NCBI GenBank assembly: GCA_002701625.1
Contig: NZWK01000011.1
Span: 49,024 to 54,366 of the forward strand
DNA: 5,343 nt
From: Chloroflexota bacterium
GTDB taxonomy: Bacteria > Chloroflexota > Dehalococcoidia > UBA2979
Reading direction: 5' to 3'
Shown: positions 1-5,343 of the stretch, in pieces
How the letters are laid out: every line of letters starts with the position of its first letter
Numbering within the stretch: position 1 is the first letter of the stretch
The notes under the pieces: model-generated
Databases searched by the model: none
What the model was told of the DNA's origin: nothing
The model's input: only the letters and a program-made list of their open reading frames with translations
Translations under genes and position numbers: made by a program

Positions 1-210
1 GATTTGTTAGCGCAATATCGCACCAAGACAGATCAACCGGTTGTAGCTATGATGCCTGAAGGCGGGGCAGTTAGTGGTCAGGCTGAGGTTGTTCTGGCTG
101 CTCGTACTAAGGTGTCTGAGTCAGGATTCCCGGTATATCCTTCGTTTAGAAGAGGTGCGCAGGCGTTGGCCCGTGTTCAAGCTTATTGGTCGTGGCGACA
201 TTCTCTATAG
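1..210 (+). CDS. C-terminal end of an ADP-forming acyl-CoA synthetase-like (CoA-binding/ligase) protein, 5' partial
   Basis: The reading frame is open from the first base, so this is the tail (69 codons, stop TAG at 208-210) of a gene starting outside the window. The visible residues show a beta-strand and glycine turn (QPVVAMMPEGG), then a helix, then GFPVYPSFRRGAQALARV and an aromatic end. This is the usual closing pattern of the ligase-type Rossmann domain in ADP-forming acetyl/acyl-CoA synthetases (succinyl-CoA synthetase superfamily). Those enzymes interconvert acyl-CoA + ADP + Pi and acid + CoA + ATP in the cytosol. Because the protein ends here, any ATP-grasp half must lie upstream in the same chain or in another gene. 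The match rests on a short stretch and the catalytic histidine is not visible, so a related CoA-binding protein is possible. The gene converges on the minus-strand formyltransferase-like gene, with 35 bp between their stop codons. Confidence 0.6.
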   Translation, partial: DLLAQYRTKTDQPVVAMMPEGGAVSGQAEVVLAARTKVSESGFPVYPSFRRGAQALARVQAYWSWRHSL

Positions 211-245
211 AAGATTATGGAATCCTGAAACTAGTGATGTTTTGT

Positions 246-1148
246 CTATGACAGCATGTCACCGATTTTGAGAACATCACCAGCTTCAACTTTTTTTTCA
301 CCTAGTTGTTGTACTCTCGAAATTTTGACCGTGCCCCCGATAGTGGATACCACAGCGGCACCCTCGATAACATCAACTATTTTGCCTGGTTCGTCGTTCA
401 CGCCCCCGCCAGGGTTGTATGAACTTCCAAAAAGCTTTAAGTTGCTGCCATTGAGTTGAGCACTTGCACCAGGTTGTGGGTCACACCCACGAATTGTGTC
501 GTGGATTATCTGACCGTGGGCTGAGAAATTTAATACTCCGTGGCTCTCTTCACACGGGCCTTCATAGGTTGCTAGCGACTCGTCTTGTTCAATACGCTCA
601 GCTTTTCCATTTCGAACAAGACCGACTGCTTCGGTTAGCGCTTCAACGCCCATTGGATATAATTCATTGAAATAAATGCTGCCTACTGTGTCATTCTCTC
701 CTATATTTGCTTTTTTCTGCAGAATTATTGGCCCAGTATCAATACCCTCATCTACCCAAAAAATGGTAAGACCGGTTTCTTGTCGTCCTGCAAGAATTGC
801 CCAGTTCATCGCGGCTCGGCCCCTATGAAGTGGTAGTAGGCTTGGGTGGTATTGAATTGCGCCATGAGTTGCTGCATCCAAGACATTTTGTCGAACAATA
901 TCAGTAACAAACGCGAACACTAAAAGATCTGGTTTCCAACTCAAGTACTCTGCAAAGCCTTCGTCTTTTCGTAGTTGTCGCGTGAACACGTTGGGTATAT
1001 TTTTCTCTCTAGCTGCCTCGGCAAGTGGGTCAGTGCGTCCCTCGCGAGGCTTAGGGGTTGATATACCTACCACTTCTTCACCAGCTGCAACTAGCGAATC
1101 AAATACATCTTTTCCAAAAGCCTGCTGTCCGAATACTACAATACGCAT
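246..1148 (-). CDS. Formyltransferase-fold protein resembling the 10-formyl-THF hydrolase domain of ALDH1L1
   Basis: This 300-residue protein has the two-domain build of methionyl-tRNA formyltransferase relatives: an N-terminal Rossmann-like formyl_trans domain (about 1-190, opening MRIVVFGQQAFGKDVF) and an OB-fold-like C-terminal domain (about 205-300, with IRGCDPQPGA). The folate site signature QYHPSLLPLHRG (99-110) holds the catalytic-type H101, and FWVDEGIDTG (130-139) holds the catalytic-type D137. The wording (GQ-FG near the start, YHPSLLP-HRG, NW, IFW-D-G-DTG, ATYEG near 193) follows the hydrolase domain of ALDH1L1 more closely than housekeeping Fmt. Fmt has Asn two residues before the histidine; here it is Gln99. 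The likely reaction is hydrolysis or transfer of the formyl group of 10-formyl-THF in the cytosol; the acceptor is unknown. The protein stops about where the ALDH1L1 hydrolase domain ends, with no carrier or aldehyde dehydrogenase domain. The ATG start has a good ribosome site. The kinase gene lies 91 bp upstream on the same strand. Confidence 0.88.
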   Translation of the reverse strand: MRIVVFGQQAFGKDVFDSLVAAGEEVVGISTPKPREGRTDPLAEAAREKNIPNVFTRQLRKDEGFAEYLSWKPDLLVFAFVTDIVRQNVLDAATHGAIQYHPSLLPLHRGRAAMNWAILAGRQETGLTIFWVDEGIDTGPIILQKKANIGENDTVGSIYFNELYPMGVEALTEAVGLVRNGKAERIEQDESLATYEGPCEESHGVLNFSAHGQIIHDTIRGCDPQPGASAQLNGSNLKLFGSSYNPGGGVNDEPGKIVDVIEGAAVVSTIGGTVKISRVQQLGEKKVEAGDVLKIGDMLS

Positions 1149-1156
1149 AATGTGTG

Positions 1157-1162
1157 TTCTCC
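1157..1162 (-). promoter_or_regulatory. Ribosome binding site of the formyltransferase-like gene
   Basis: Read on the minus strand, GGAGAA lies 8 bases before the ATG at 1148-1146. Motif and spacing are close to the Shine-Dalgarno ideal. The site supports this ATG as the start, as does the protein sequence, since the first strand of the Rossmann fold begins at residue 2. Confidence 0.75.
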
Positions 1163-1239
1163 AATTCTGAATGAAATTCCTTGTGGTGCCGCCGAGCCGC
1201 TTATTTTTGTTAATAAAAATGGAACTCGCCCATCATACT

Positions 1240-2334
1240 TCATGAAAAGGCGGATGGGAGGCCAGAGAGGGATTCTATTGCTCGTATTGCTCGCTGTAGC
1301 CCACTTCTGTGGACTTCGGCCATCCTTCCGGGTGGGCTGCCAACGATTCCAATTACAAAGACTGCAAATGTTAGAAACACTGACGATGCATAATCTTCGA
1401 CGATGTCTTGGTATGAATACCCAGGCGCCCCTAGTTGTTGCAGTTCTGCGTTATAAAAGGAGAGTAGGCTTGCTAATTCCGCCTGATCAAGTTTTTCAGC
1501 CATGCTAAGAGTGAGAAAATATGCAACGTCATAAATTCCTCGAGCTTTCGCGGTAAATTGCCAATCGATAGCCGTAATCTCACCAGTAGTAGAAAAAAAT
1601 AGATTATCTAATCGAAAGTCGCCGTGAATTATAGAGACTGGTCGAGTTGACAACGATTGTAATAAATCAGGATATGTGTCAACCGCTCGGTTAATAAGTT
1701 GAGCAGTCTGTTGAGATACATCGACGGATTGCTCATAGAGCTCCCAAGCTGCTCTAAAGGCATTTTGCACAGGTTTCGCATTGTGAAGACCAACAGTCGT
1801 GTATGGGAGCCACGAATTCTGATTCTCGTCGGAATAATCCCAGTAGGCCGCATGTAACGAGGCGAGCGCACCAAGCACATGTTTAGCTTCGGCATACGAG
1901 CATCCTTTTAGCTGGTCACCTTGATTCTCTGGATCAAGCGATTCGAGTAATAGTAGGTGTTCCGTACCGTCTTCAGTCTCTTGATACTCCGCATAATAAG
2001 ATTCAGGTAAAACCAAGGAGCTATTTTTTGCGATGTTAGGTGCGAAAAGCTTGTAAAAATTGACTTCTCGCTGGAACCATTTTTGAAAGTTGGCCACATT
2101 AGACCCTACGCGCGGCGTATTTTTTGCAATTATCTTGTCGGGCCCAATTCCATCTTCATACCCCATATTCAAGAACACGACATCGCTGTTTGCGCCAGTC
2201 ATGTCGCCGATCTCTTCGATTTTTATTTGGCGGACAGTTGTTAATCTGTCGATCAGTCCATGTTTTCGCAGGAGATCAGTCGCCCATCTGGGTGTTAACT
2301 CCTCAACGTGAATTGGCATATTTTTATGATCCAT
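1240..2334 (-). CDS. Phosphotransferase of the APH / EcKL (ecdysteroid-kinase-like) group
   Basis: This 364-residue protein has the small-molecule kinase fold. In the N-lobe, IIAK (68-71) supplies the probable ATP-binding K71, and E90 in a following helix could be its partner. The hinge is near LLLLESL (127-133). The catalytic loop is IHGDFRLDNLFF (236-247), with base D239 and metal ligand N244, followed by AIDWQ (255-259) with D257 as the metal-binding Asp, in place of the DFG of protein kinases. The long helical C-lobe and DVAYFL after the loop fit the APH superfamily. The N-lobe wording (LT--WATDLLRKHG, then G---DVVFL) is closer to EcKL/CHK-type kinases than to antibiotic kinases. The protein should phosphorylate a hydroxyl on a small molecule from ATP in the cytosol; the substrate cannot be read from sequence. 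The start is uncertain: neither ATG at 2334 nor the in-frame ATG at 2319 (codon 6) has a strong ribosome site. It is probably cotranscribed with the downstream formyltransferase-like gene. Confidence 0.85.
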   Translation of the reverse strand: MDHKNMPIHVEELTPRWATDLLRKHGLIDRLTTVRQIKIEEIGDMTGANSDVVFLNMGYEDGIGPDKIIAKNTPRVGSNVANFQKWFQREVNFYKLFAPNIAKNSSLVLPESYYAEYQETEDGTEHLLLLESLDPENQGDQLKGCSYAEAKHVLGALASLHAAYWDYSDENQNSWLPYTTVGLHNAKPVQNAFRAAWELYEQSVDVSQQTAQLINRAVDTYPDLLQSLSTRPVSIIHGDFRLDNLFFSTTGEITAIDWQFTAKARGIYDVAYFLTLSMAEKLDQAELASLLSFYNAELQQLGAPGYSYQDIVEDYASSVFLTFAVFVIGIVGSPPGRMAEVHRSGLQRAIRAIESLSGLPSAFS

Positions 2335-2397
2335 AAAATCACTTTTTAGTACGATTATTTCGTCCGTAATGGGGGAACACGGTTATAGTAGTTTGGT

Positions 2398-2422
2398 GCA
2401 TGACGACCTTGCATAGTCACGC
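2398..2422. repeat. Imperfect inverted repeat, possible operator
   Basis: GCATGAC (2398-2404) and GTCACGC (2416-2422) are inverted copies with one mismatch in seven, separated by 11 bases, with centres 18 bp apart. The dyad begins just downstream of the candidate plus-strand -10 box and covers where a -35 would sit for the candidate minus-strand promoter. That would suit a dimeric regulator acting on both genes. Arms this short can arise by chance. Confidence 0.2.
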
Positions 2423-2440
2423 TCGAAAAAAATAGTAAAT

Positions 2441-2446
2441 GAGGGA
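2441..2446 (+). promoter_or_regulatory. Ribosome binding site that fixes the TTG start of the first M16 gene
   Basis: GAGGGA lies 9 bases before the TTG at 2456-2458. An in-frame TAA (2453-2455) directly precedes this TTG, so the frame cannot begin further upstream. The first in-frame ATG is codon 45, beyond the conserved N-terminal LPNGLRVLL segment. The TTG is therefore the start. Confidence 0.8.
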
Positions 2447-2455
2447 TTAACTTAA

Positions 2456-3766
2456 TTGACATCTACATCTAGCTTTGCATTCGATTTGCCTGTTACTCGG
2501 CATACTTTGCCCAATGGTCTGCGCGTTTTGCTCCATCATGATAAGTCTTCTCCAATCGTGTGTGTATCAGTTTATTATCATGTAGGAATGAGATCTGAAC
2601 CGAAAGGTCGGACCGGATTTGCGCATCTTTTTGAACACCTTATGTTTCAAGGTTCGGCTCAGATGGAAAAAATGGAACTTGTAGGTCAGGTACAGTCGGT
2701 TGGGGGAACGCTCAACGGCTCTACTCGTTTTGACTTCACCAATTATTGGGAGGTAGTACCGTCTCATGCGCTTGACTTAGCTTTATGGATGGAGGCCGAT
2801 CGTATGCGCGGTCCTGACATAAGTGAAGTGGAACTAGAGAATCAACGTGATGTGGTGAAAAATGAGATTCGAGTAAATGTCTTAAATCGGCCGTATGGAA
2901 CTTTTCCATGGTTAGACGTGCAGGAGCATGCCTTCGATAATTGGCAGAATTCGCACAACGGGTATGGTGACATGGTTGATTTGGATTCAGCAACACTCGA
3001 GGATGCTCAGGATTTTTTTGATCGTTACTATTCGCCGAAGAACGCTGTTCTGTGTGTTGCTGGTGATTTTGAAGAAGCTGCAGCTCTAAAATCAATTGAT
3101 ACCTATTTTTCGGATATTCCAGCTATGAATCCACCTGAAAGGCCTGACATCGCTGAAGAGCGCCAAGTGTCAGAGAGAGTACATTCGAAGGTTGATCCCT
3201 TAGCCTCTCGCCCAGCTTTGGCACTCGCCTATCGGACTCCTGAGAGAGGTTCCAAAGACTATTATGCTCTTGGACTCTTGAACGGTATTTTGACAGTAGG
3301 GGATGATTCGCTGTTGCGAAAAGAGCTAGTGCGCAAAAAAGGATTTACGAGTTCCGTTTCTGGGTCGATGAATTTTTTGGGTCATATGCACAATGCCGAG
3401 ACACCTTTGCTCCTCACTATTTCTCTCATCCATGATGACAAAGTTGATCCTGATTCAATAATTATGGAGATTGATCAAATTATTAATTCGATCTCCAGTT
3501 CACCGATTAATGAGGACTTGCTGATTCGTGCTAAGACTAAAATACGGTCGGGTCTTTACGGGCTGCTGTCTGGTTCTGGCTATCCTAGATTTGGCGTATC
3601 CGATCTTTTGTGTTCGTTTGAGTTGCTTGAAGGAGACGCTTCGTTAGCGAGTAGCATCCCCGAAAGGTTCGAAGCGATTGAGATTGATGATCTCAGACGG
3701 GTGGCTGAAGAGTATTTGGTTCCGTCAAATCGGACGGTGATTAAACTTGTGGCGGGTGCGAAATGA
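2456..3766 (+). CDS. M16 family zinc metallopeptidase, catalytic subunit
   Basis: This 436-residue protein has the usual length of a single M16B subunit, with two domains of the family fold (about 10-235 and 240-436). The inverted zinc motif HLFEH (57-61) gives ligands H57 and H61 and catalytic base E60. The third ligand is E137 in VVKNEIR, 76 residues after H61, the expected distance. LPNGLRVLL (18-26) and HLMFQGS (61-67) are family hallmarks. In the second domain, where the partner type carries an Arg/Tyr pair after the LGG segment, this protein reads RKELVRKKGFTSS (288-300) with the tyrosines missing. That is typical of the zinc-bearing member of heterodimeric M16B enzymes. There is no signal peptide, lipobox or membrane segment, so it is probably cytosolic, hydrolysing oligopeptides or unfolded peptides inside the clamshell. 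The gene starts with TTG and its TGA overlaps the ATG of the partner gene, implying coupled translation and equal amounts. Confidence 0.93.
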   Translation: MTSTSSFAFDLPVTRHTLPNGLRVLLHHDKSSPIVCVSVYYHVGMRSEPKGRTGFAHLFEHLMFQGSAQMEKMELVGQVQSVGGTLNGSTRFDFTNYWEVVPSHALDLALWMEADRMRGPDISEVELENQRDVVKNEIRVNVLNRPYGTFPWLDVQEHAFDNWQNSHNGYGDMVDLDSATLEDAQDFFDRYYSPKNAVLCVAGDFEEAAALKSIDTYFSDIPAMNPPERPDIAEERQVSERVHSKVDPLASRPALALAYRTPERGSKDYYALGLLNGILTVGDDSLLRKELVRKKGFTSSVSGSMNFLGHMHNAETPLLLTISLIHDDKVDPDSIIMEIDQIINSISSSPINEDLLIRAKTKIRSGLYGLLSGSGYPRFGVSDLLCSFELLEGDASLASSIPERFEAIEIDDLRRVAEEYLVPSNRTVIKLVAGAK

Positions 3767-5112
3767 CAAACGATATGACCTTACCCCCTAAGCCTACGTT
3801 AGGACCAATTAGATCTTTCACGCCGAATGCTAGGCAGCGTTTTTCACTGGATAATGGCATGCAGGTTTCGATGTTTGGGCTTGGAAGCGCACCACTGGTT
3901 TATTTGCGTTTAGTTATACAAGCACAACCGAGTGCTGATGCTCGTCTGTCTTGGATTGAGAAGTATGTCGCTGAATACATGGGAGAGGGCACCACTGATC
4001 TAGACGCAGATTTATTTGCCGAAGCTTTTGCTGCCATCGGTGGTCAGCTACATATTTCTGCGGATGACACTTCGACAAATTTCTCGGCTACTGTACCTTC
4101 TGAATTCATGACTGAAGCATTAAAGTTGGTTGCAATGGCTGTACTACGACCTGAGTTTCCTGTAACCGAGGCTGAGCGACTTCAGTCCAACTTGCTGAGA
4201 GAATTGGATCTATCAAAAGACCAACCACAAGTTAATGCGGCTGAAGGATTTCGAAAAGCTTTATATGGATTAAACCACCCGTTTGGTCGATTGTTGCCAA
4301 GCAGAGATAATTTATTGCAGTTTAACGCAGAGATTGCGGCAGGCTACTCCAAAATGCACCATGTGGCCAATAGTGCGCATCTGTATATAAGTGGGCAATT
4401 TGACGAGAGCTTAGTTAAAGGAGCGGTTGAGGATACTTTTGGAAACTGGATACAGGGCGATTCATTCAATAACACTCTGCCCGCAGCAAGCTCATCCCAT
4501 CAGACAGTTCTATTTGATCGCCCGCAAGCAGAGCAGTCAACCATCTATTGGGGTTTACCCATATCACATCCTGGTGAGACGAGCTGGATTGGCCTAGAAG
4601 TCCTAAATGCACTTCTGGGAGGATCTTTTCACTCGCGGATAACCCTTAATATTCGTGAGGACAAGGGCTATACCTATTCTCCACGTTCGATGATGACAGC
4701 GCGATCTAAGGATGGAATTTGGTTGCAAGTGGCAGATGTAACTACTGATGTAACCGCACTTGCGCTGGGTGAAATTTTTAAGGAGATTATGTCCATTCGA
4801 GAAACTTTGGTGACTGGTGACGAGCTTGATGCGATTAAGCAGTACATGGTTGGTTCTTTTGTGCGTGAAATGTCGGAGCCCGGCTCACGAATGGGACATT
4901 TCATGTTCTCAGATAGGCATAATTTGTCTGATTCTGAGGATTCGTTGTACATTGACCGCGTTCAGGCCATTACTCCGGAGGATTTACGGACACTCGCCGA
5001 GCAATTTATCGATCCCGCAAGGATGACACTTTCTATTGTTGGAGATGCTGAAAAGATTACAGATGAACTTGAAGAATTACAGATCTTGGCTCCTATAGAG
5101 ATAGGTGTATAG
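3763..5112 (+). CDS. M16 family peptidase-like protein, non-catalytic substrate-binding subunit
   Basis: This 449-residue protein has the M16 fold (LDNGMQVSMF at 29-38, C-terminal SIVGDAEKI) but lacks the zinc site. Where HxxEH should stand, before the conserved GEGTTDLD (74-81), the sequence reads WIEKYVAEYM with no histidine. The second domain keeps the substrate-binding signature LLGGSFHSR (284-292) followed by NIREDKGYTYS (296-306), giving R298 and Y305 as the Arg/Tyr pair that anchors substrate in M16B enzymes. It therefore complements the preceding gene product, which has the zinc site but not this pair, and the two should form one active heterodimer. There is no signal peptide. The ATG at 3763 overlaps the upstream TGA by 4 bp (ATGA). 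A second in-frame ATG at codon 5 (3775) is possible, but the overlap favours the first. The name follows from family architecture; the peptide substrate is unknown. Confidence 0.92.
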   Translation: MTNDMTLPPKPTLGPIRSFTPNARQRFSLDNGMQVSMFGLGSAPLVYLRLVIQAQPSADARLSWIEKYVAEYMGEGTTDLDADLFAEAFAAIGGQLHISADDTSTNFSATVPSEFMTEALKLVAMAVLRPEFPVTEAERLQSNLLRELDLSKDQPQVNAAEGFRKALYGLNHPFGRLLPSRDNLLQFNAEIAAGYSKMHHVANSAHLYISGQFDESLVKGAVEDTFGNWIQGDSFNNTLPAASSSHQTVLFDRPQAEQSTIYWGLPISHPGETSWIGLEVLNALLGGSFHSRITLNIREDKGYTYSPRSMMTARSKDGIWLQVADVTTDVTALALGEIFKEIMSIRETLVTGDELDAIKQYMVGSFVREMSEPGSRMGHFMFSDRHNLSDSEDSLYIDRVQAITPEDLRTLAEQFIDPARMTLSIVGDAEKITDELEELQILAPIEIGV

Positions 5113-5125
5113 CTGATAGAAAGCT

Positions 5126-5131
5126 AAGGAG
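5126..5131 (+). promoter_or_regulatory. Ribosome binding site of the MFS transporter gene
   Basis: AAGGAG is the strongest Shine-Dalgarno match in the window. It lies 13 bases after the stop of the second M16 gene and 6 bases before an in-frame ATT at 5138-5140. No ATG, GTG or TTG in the transporter frame lies within normal reach. The first is TTG at 5171, 39 bases away. Confidence 0.7.
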
Positions 5132-5137
5132 TTTTAT

Positions 5138-5343
5138 ATTAGTTCGAGTCAGACCAAGACTTTTTTTGAGTTGTGGAGATTGCTGTTCTGGCCCGTCTAT
5201 GGACCAACCTTTTTAATTTCAGCGGGGCAAGGGGCAGTTCTTCCAATTATTCCCCTCGTGGCGAGAGATCTTGAAGCATCTTTAGCCTTAGCAGGTGTGA
5301 TTGCTGCGTTCAGAGGATTTGGGAATAATATATTTGATATTCC
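5138..5343 (+). CDS. Major facilitator superfamily transporter, N-terminal part, 3' partial
   Basis: The frame stays open to the window end, with 68 complete codons visible. After a short polar start (SSSQTK) and an amphipathic FFELWRLLFWP comes a first membrane helix, about residues 19-42, containing GPTFLISAGQGAVLPIIPL, then a loop (ARDLEAS), then the start of helix 2 (LALAGVIAAFRGFG) and NNIFDIP. A proline-rich helix 1 end, a short loop and a glycine-rich helix 2 are typical of MFS proteins of the drug or metabolite exporter type. The loop 2-3 motif lies outside the window, so the family call is good but the substrate is not known. The start is unusual: the frame opens after TAG at 5117-5119 and the only well-placed initiator is ATT at 5138. 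TTG at 5171 would lose 11 residues and has no ribosome site. A 7-T run (5161-5167) just inside the gene is a possible indel site. The gap to the M16 pair is 25 bp with no terminator, so the gene is probably in the same operon. Confidence 0.75.
   Translation, partial: MSSSQTKTFFELWRLLFWPVYGPTFLISAGQGAVLPIIPLVARDLEASLALAGVIAAFRGFGNNIFDI

Larger units (their letters stand above)
2335..2455. promoter_or_regulatory. Divergent promoter region between the kinase and peptidase genes
   Basis: This 121-bp gap separates genes read in opposite directions, so it should hold a promoter for each. On the plus strand TATAGT (2384-2389) is one base from the sigma-70 -10 consensus. On the minus strand TATAAC (2387-2382) is also one base off and overlaps it. 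Neither has a convincing -35 box at 16-18 bp, so these are candidates only. If they are used, initiation in the two directions would be mutually exclusive. No terminator or riboswitch-like structure was seen. Confidence 0.4.

Noticed and set aside
249..261. TGACA-GCA-TGTCA hairpin as a terminator at the convergent junction
   Set aside because: The stem is only 5 bp, lies inside the 3' end of the formyltransferase-like gene, and is not followed by a T run on either strand.
74..271. Plus-strand 65-codon frame overlapping the first CDS
   Set aside because: It overlaps the acyl-CoA synthetase-like tail in another frame and runs into the end of the minus-strand gene. No recognisable content or ribosome site.
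246..1148. Housekeeping methionyl-tRNA formyltransferase (fmt)
   Set aside because: The Fmt active-site Asn is replaced by Gln, the motifs follow ALDH1L1-N better, and no peptide deformylase gene is adjacent.
1203..1220. ATTTTT/AAAAAT inverted repeat between kinase and formyltransferase-like genes as a terminator
   Set aside because: The stem is only A-T pairs and too weak to terminate; it is ordinary AT-rich spacer.
1152..1508. Plus-strand 118-codon open frame
   Set aside because: Mostly antisense to the kinase C-terminus. The translation is Cys/Arg-rich with no family pattern, while the opposite strand encodes a clear kinase.
1240..2334. Aminoglycoside resistance kinase
   Set aside because: Shares the APH fold and catalytic loop, but the N-lobe resembles EcKL/CHK-type kinases and there is no resistance or mobile-element context.
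2369..2416. A 15-codon plus-strand ORF in the divergent gap, possible leader peptide
   Set aside because: No Shine-Dalgarno sequence, no run of regulatory codons and no attenuator hairpin after it.
2736..3095. Minus-strand 119-codon open frame
   Set aside because: Antisense to the M16 catalytic gene within its conserved region, with a low-complexity His/Asn/Gln-rich translation. It is a shadow frame.
5110..5126. TAGCT/AGCTA hairpin after the M16 pair as a terminator
   Set aside because: A 5-bp stem with a 7-base loop and no T tract. It abuts the ribosome site of the next gene, which points to continued transcription.

Overview
The window looks like ordinary bacterial chromosome. Genes are tightly packed, Shine-Dalgarno sites are recognisable, two genes overlap by ATGA, and there is no transposase, phage gene, CRISPR array or RNA gene. 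By eye the GC content is in the mid-40s percent. The mixture of gene families (ADP-forming acyl-CoA ligase, a formyltetrahydrofolate-hydrolase-like protein, an EcKL/APH-type kinase, a cytosolic-looking M16 pair and an MFS transporter) would fit a free-living heterotroph, perhaps aquatic. The sequence alone does not settle the phylum.

Layout, left to right. (1) Positions 1-210, plus strand: the last 69 codons of a protein resembling the CoA-binding/ligase part of ADP-forming acyl-CoA synthetases. (2) Positions 246-1148, minus strand: a 300-residue formyltransferase-fold protein that most resembles the N-terminal 10-formyl-THF hydrolase domain of ALDH1L1. (3) Positions 1240-2334, minus strand: a 364-residue phosphotransferase of the APH/EcKL kinase group. 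Genes 2 and 3 are codirectional, 91 bp apart with no convincing terminator between them, and may be one transcription unit read leftward. (4) Positions 2335-2455: a 121-bp divergent promoter region with overlapping -10-like boxes on the two strands and a small imperfect dyad. (5) Positions 2456-3766 and 3763-5112, plus strand: two M16 metallopeptidase-family proteins overlapping by 4 bp. The first carries the complete zinc site and the second the Arg/Tyr substrate-binding motif, so they probably form one heterodimeric peptidase. (6) Position 5138 to the window end, plus strand: the N-terminus of an MFS transporter, 25 bp after the peptidase pair, apparently starting on a rare ATT codon.

The best-supported functional unit is the peptidase pair plus MFS transporter, probably one rightward operon: a cytosolic oligopeptide-degrading or peptide-processing enzyme next to a transporter. 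The leftward pair combines a folate-linked formyl-transfer or hydrolysis enzyme with a small-molecule kinase, and nothing in the window shows a shared substrate. I see no clear new biological system. The points most worth a second look are the ATT start, the replaced active-site asparagine in the formyltransferase-like protein, and the divided active site of the peptidase pair.
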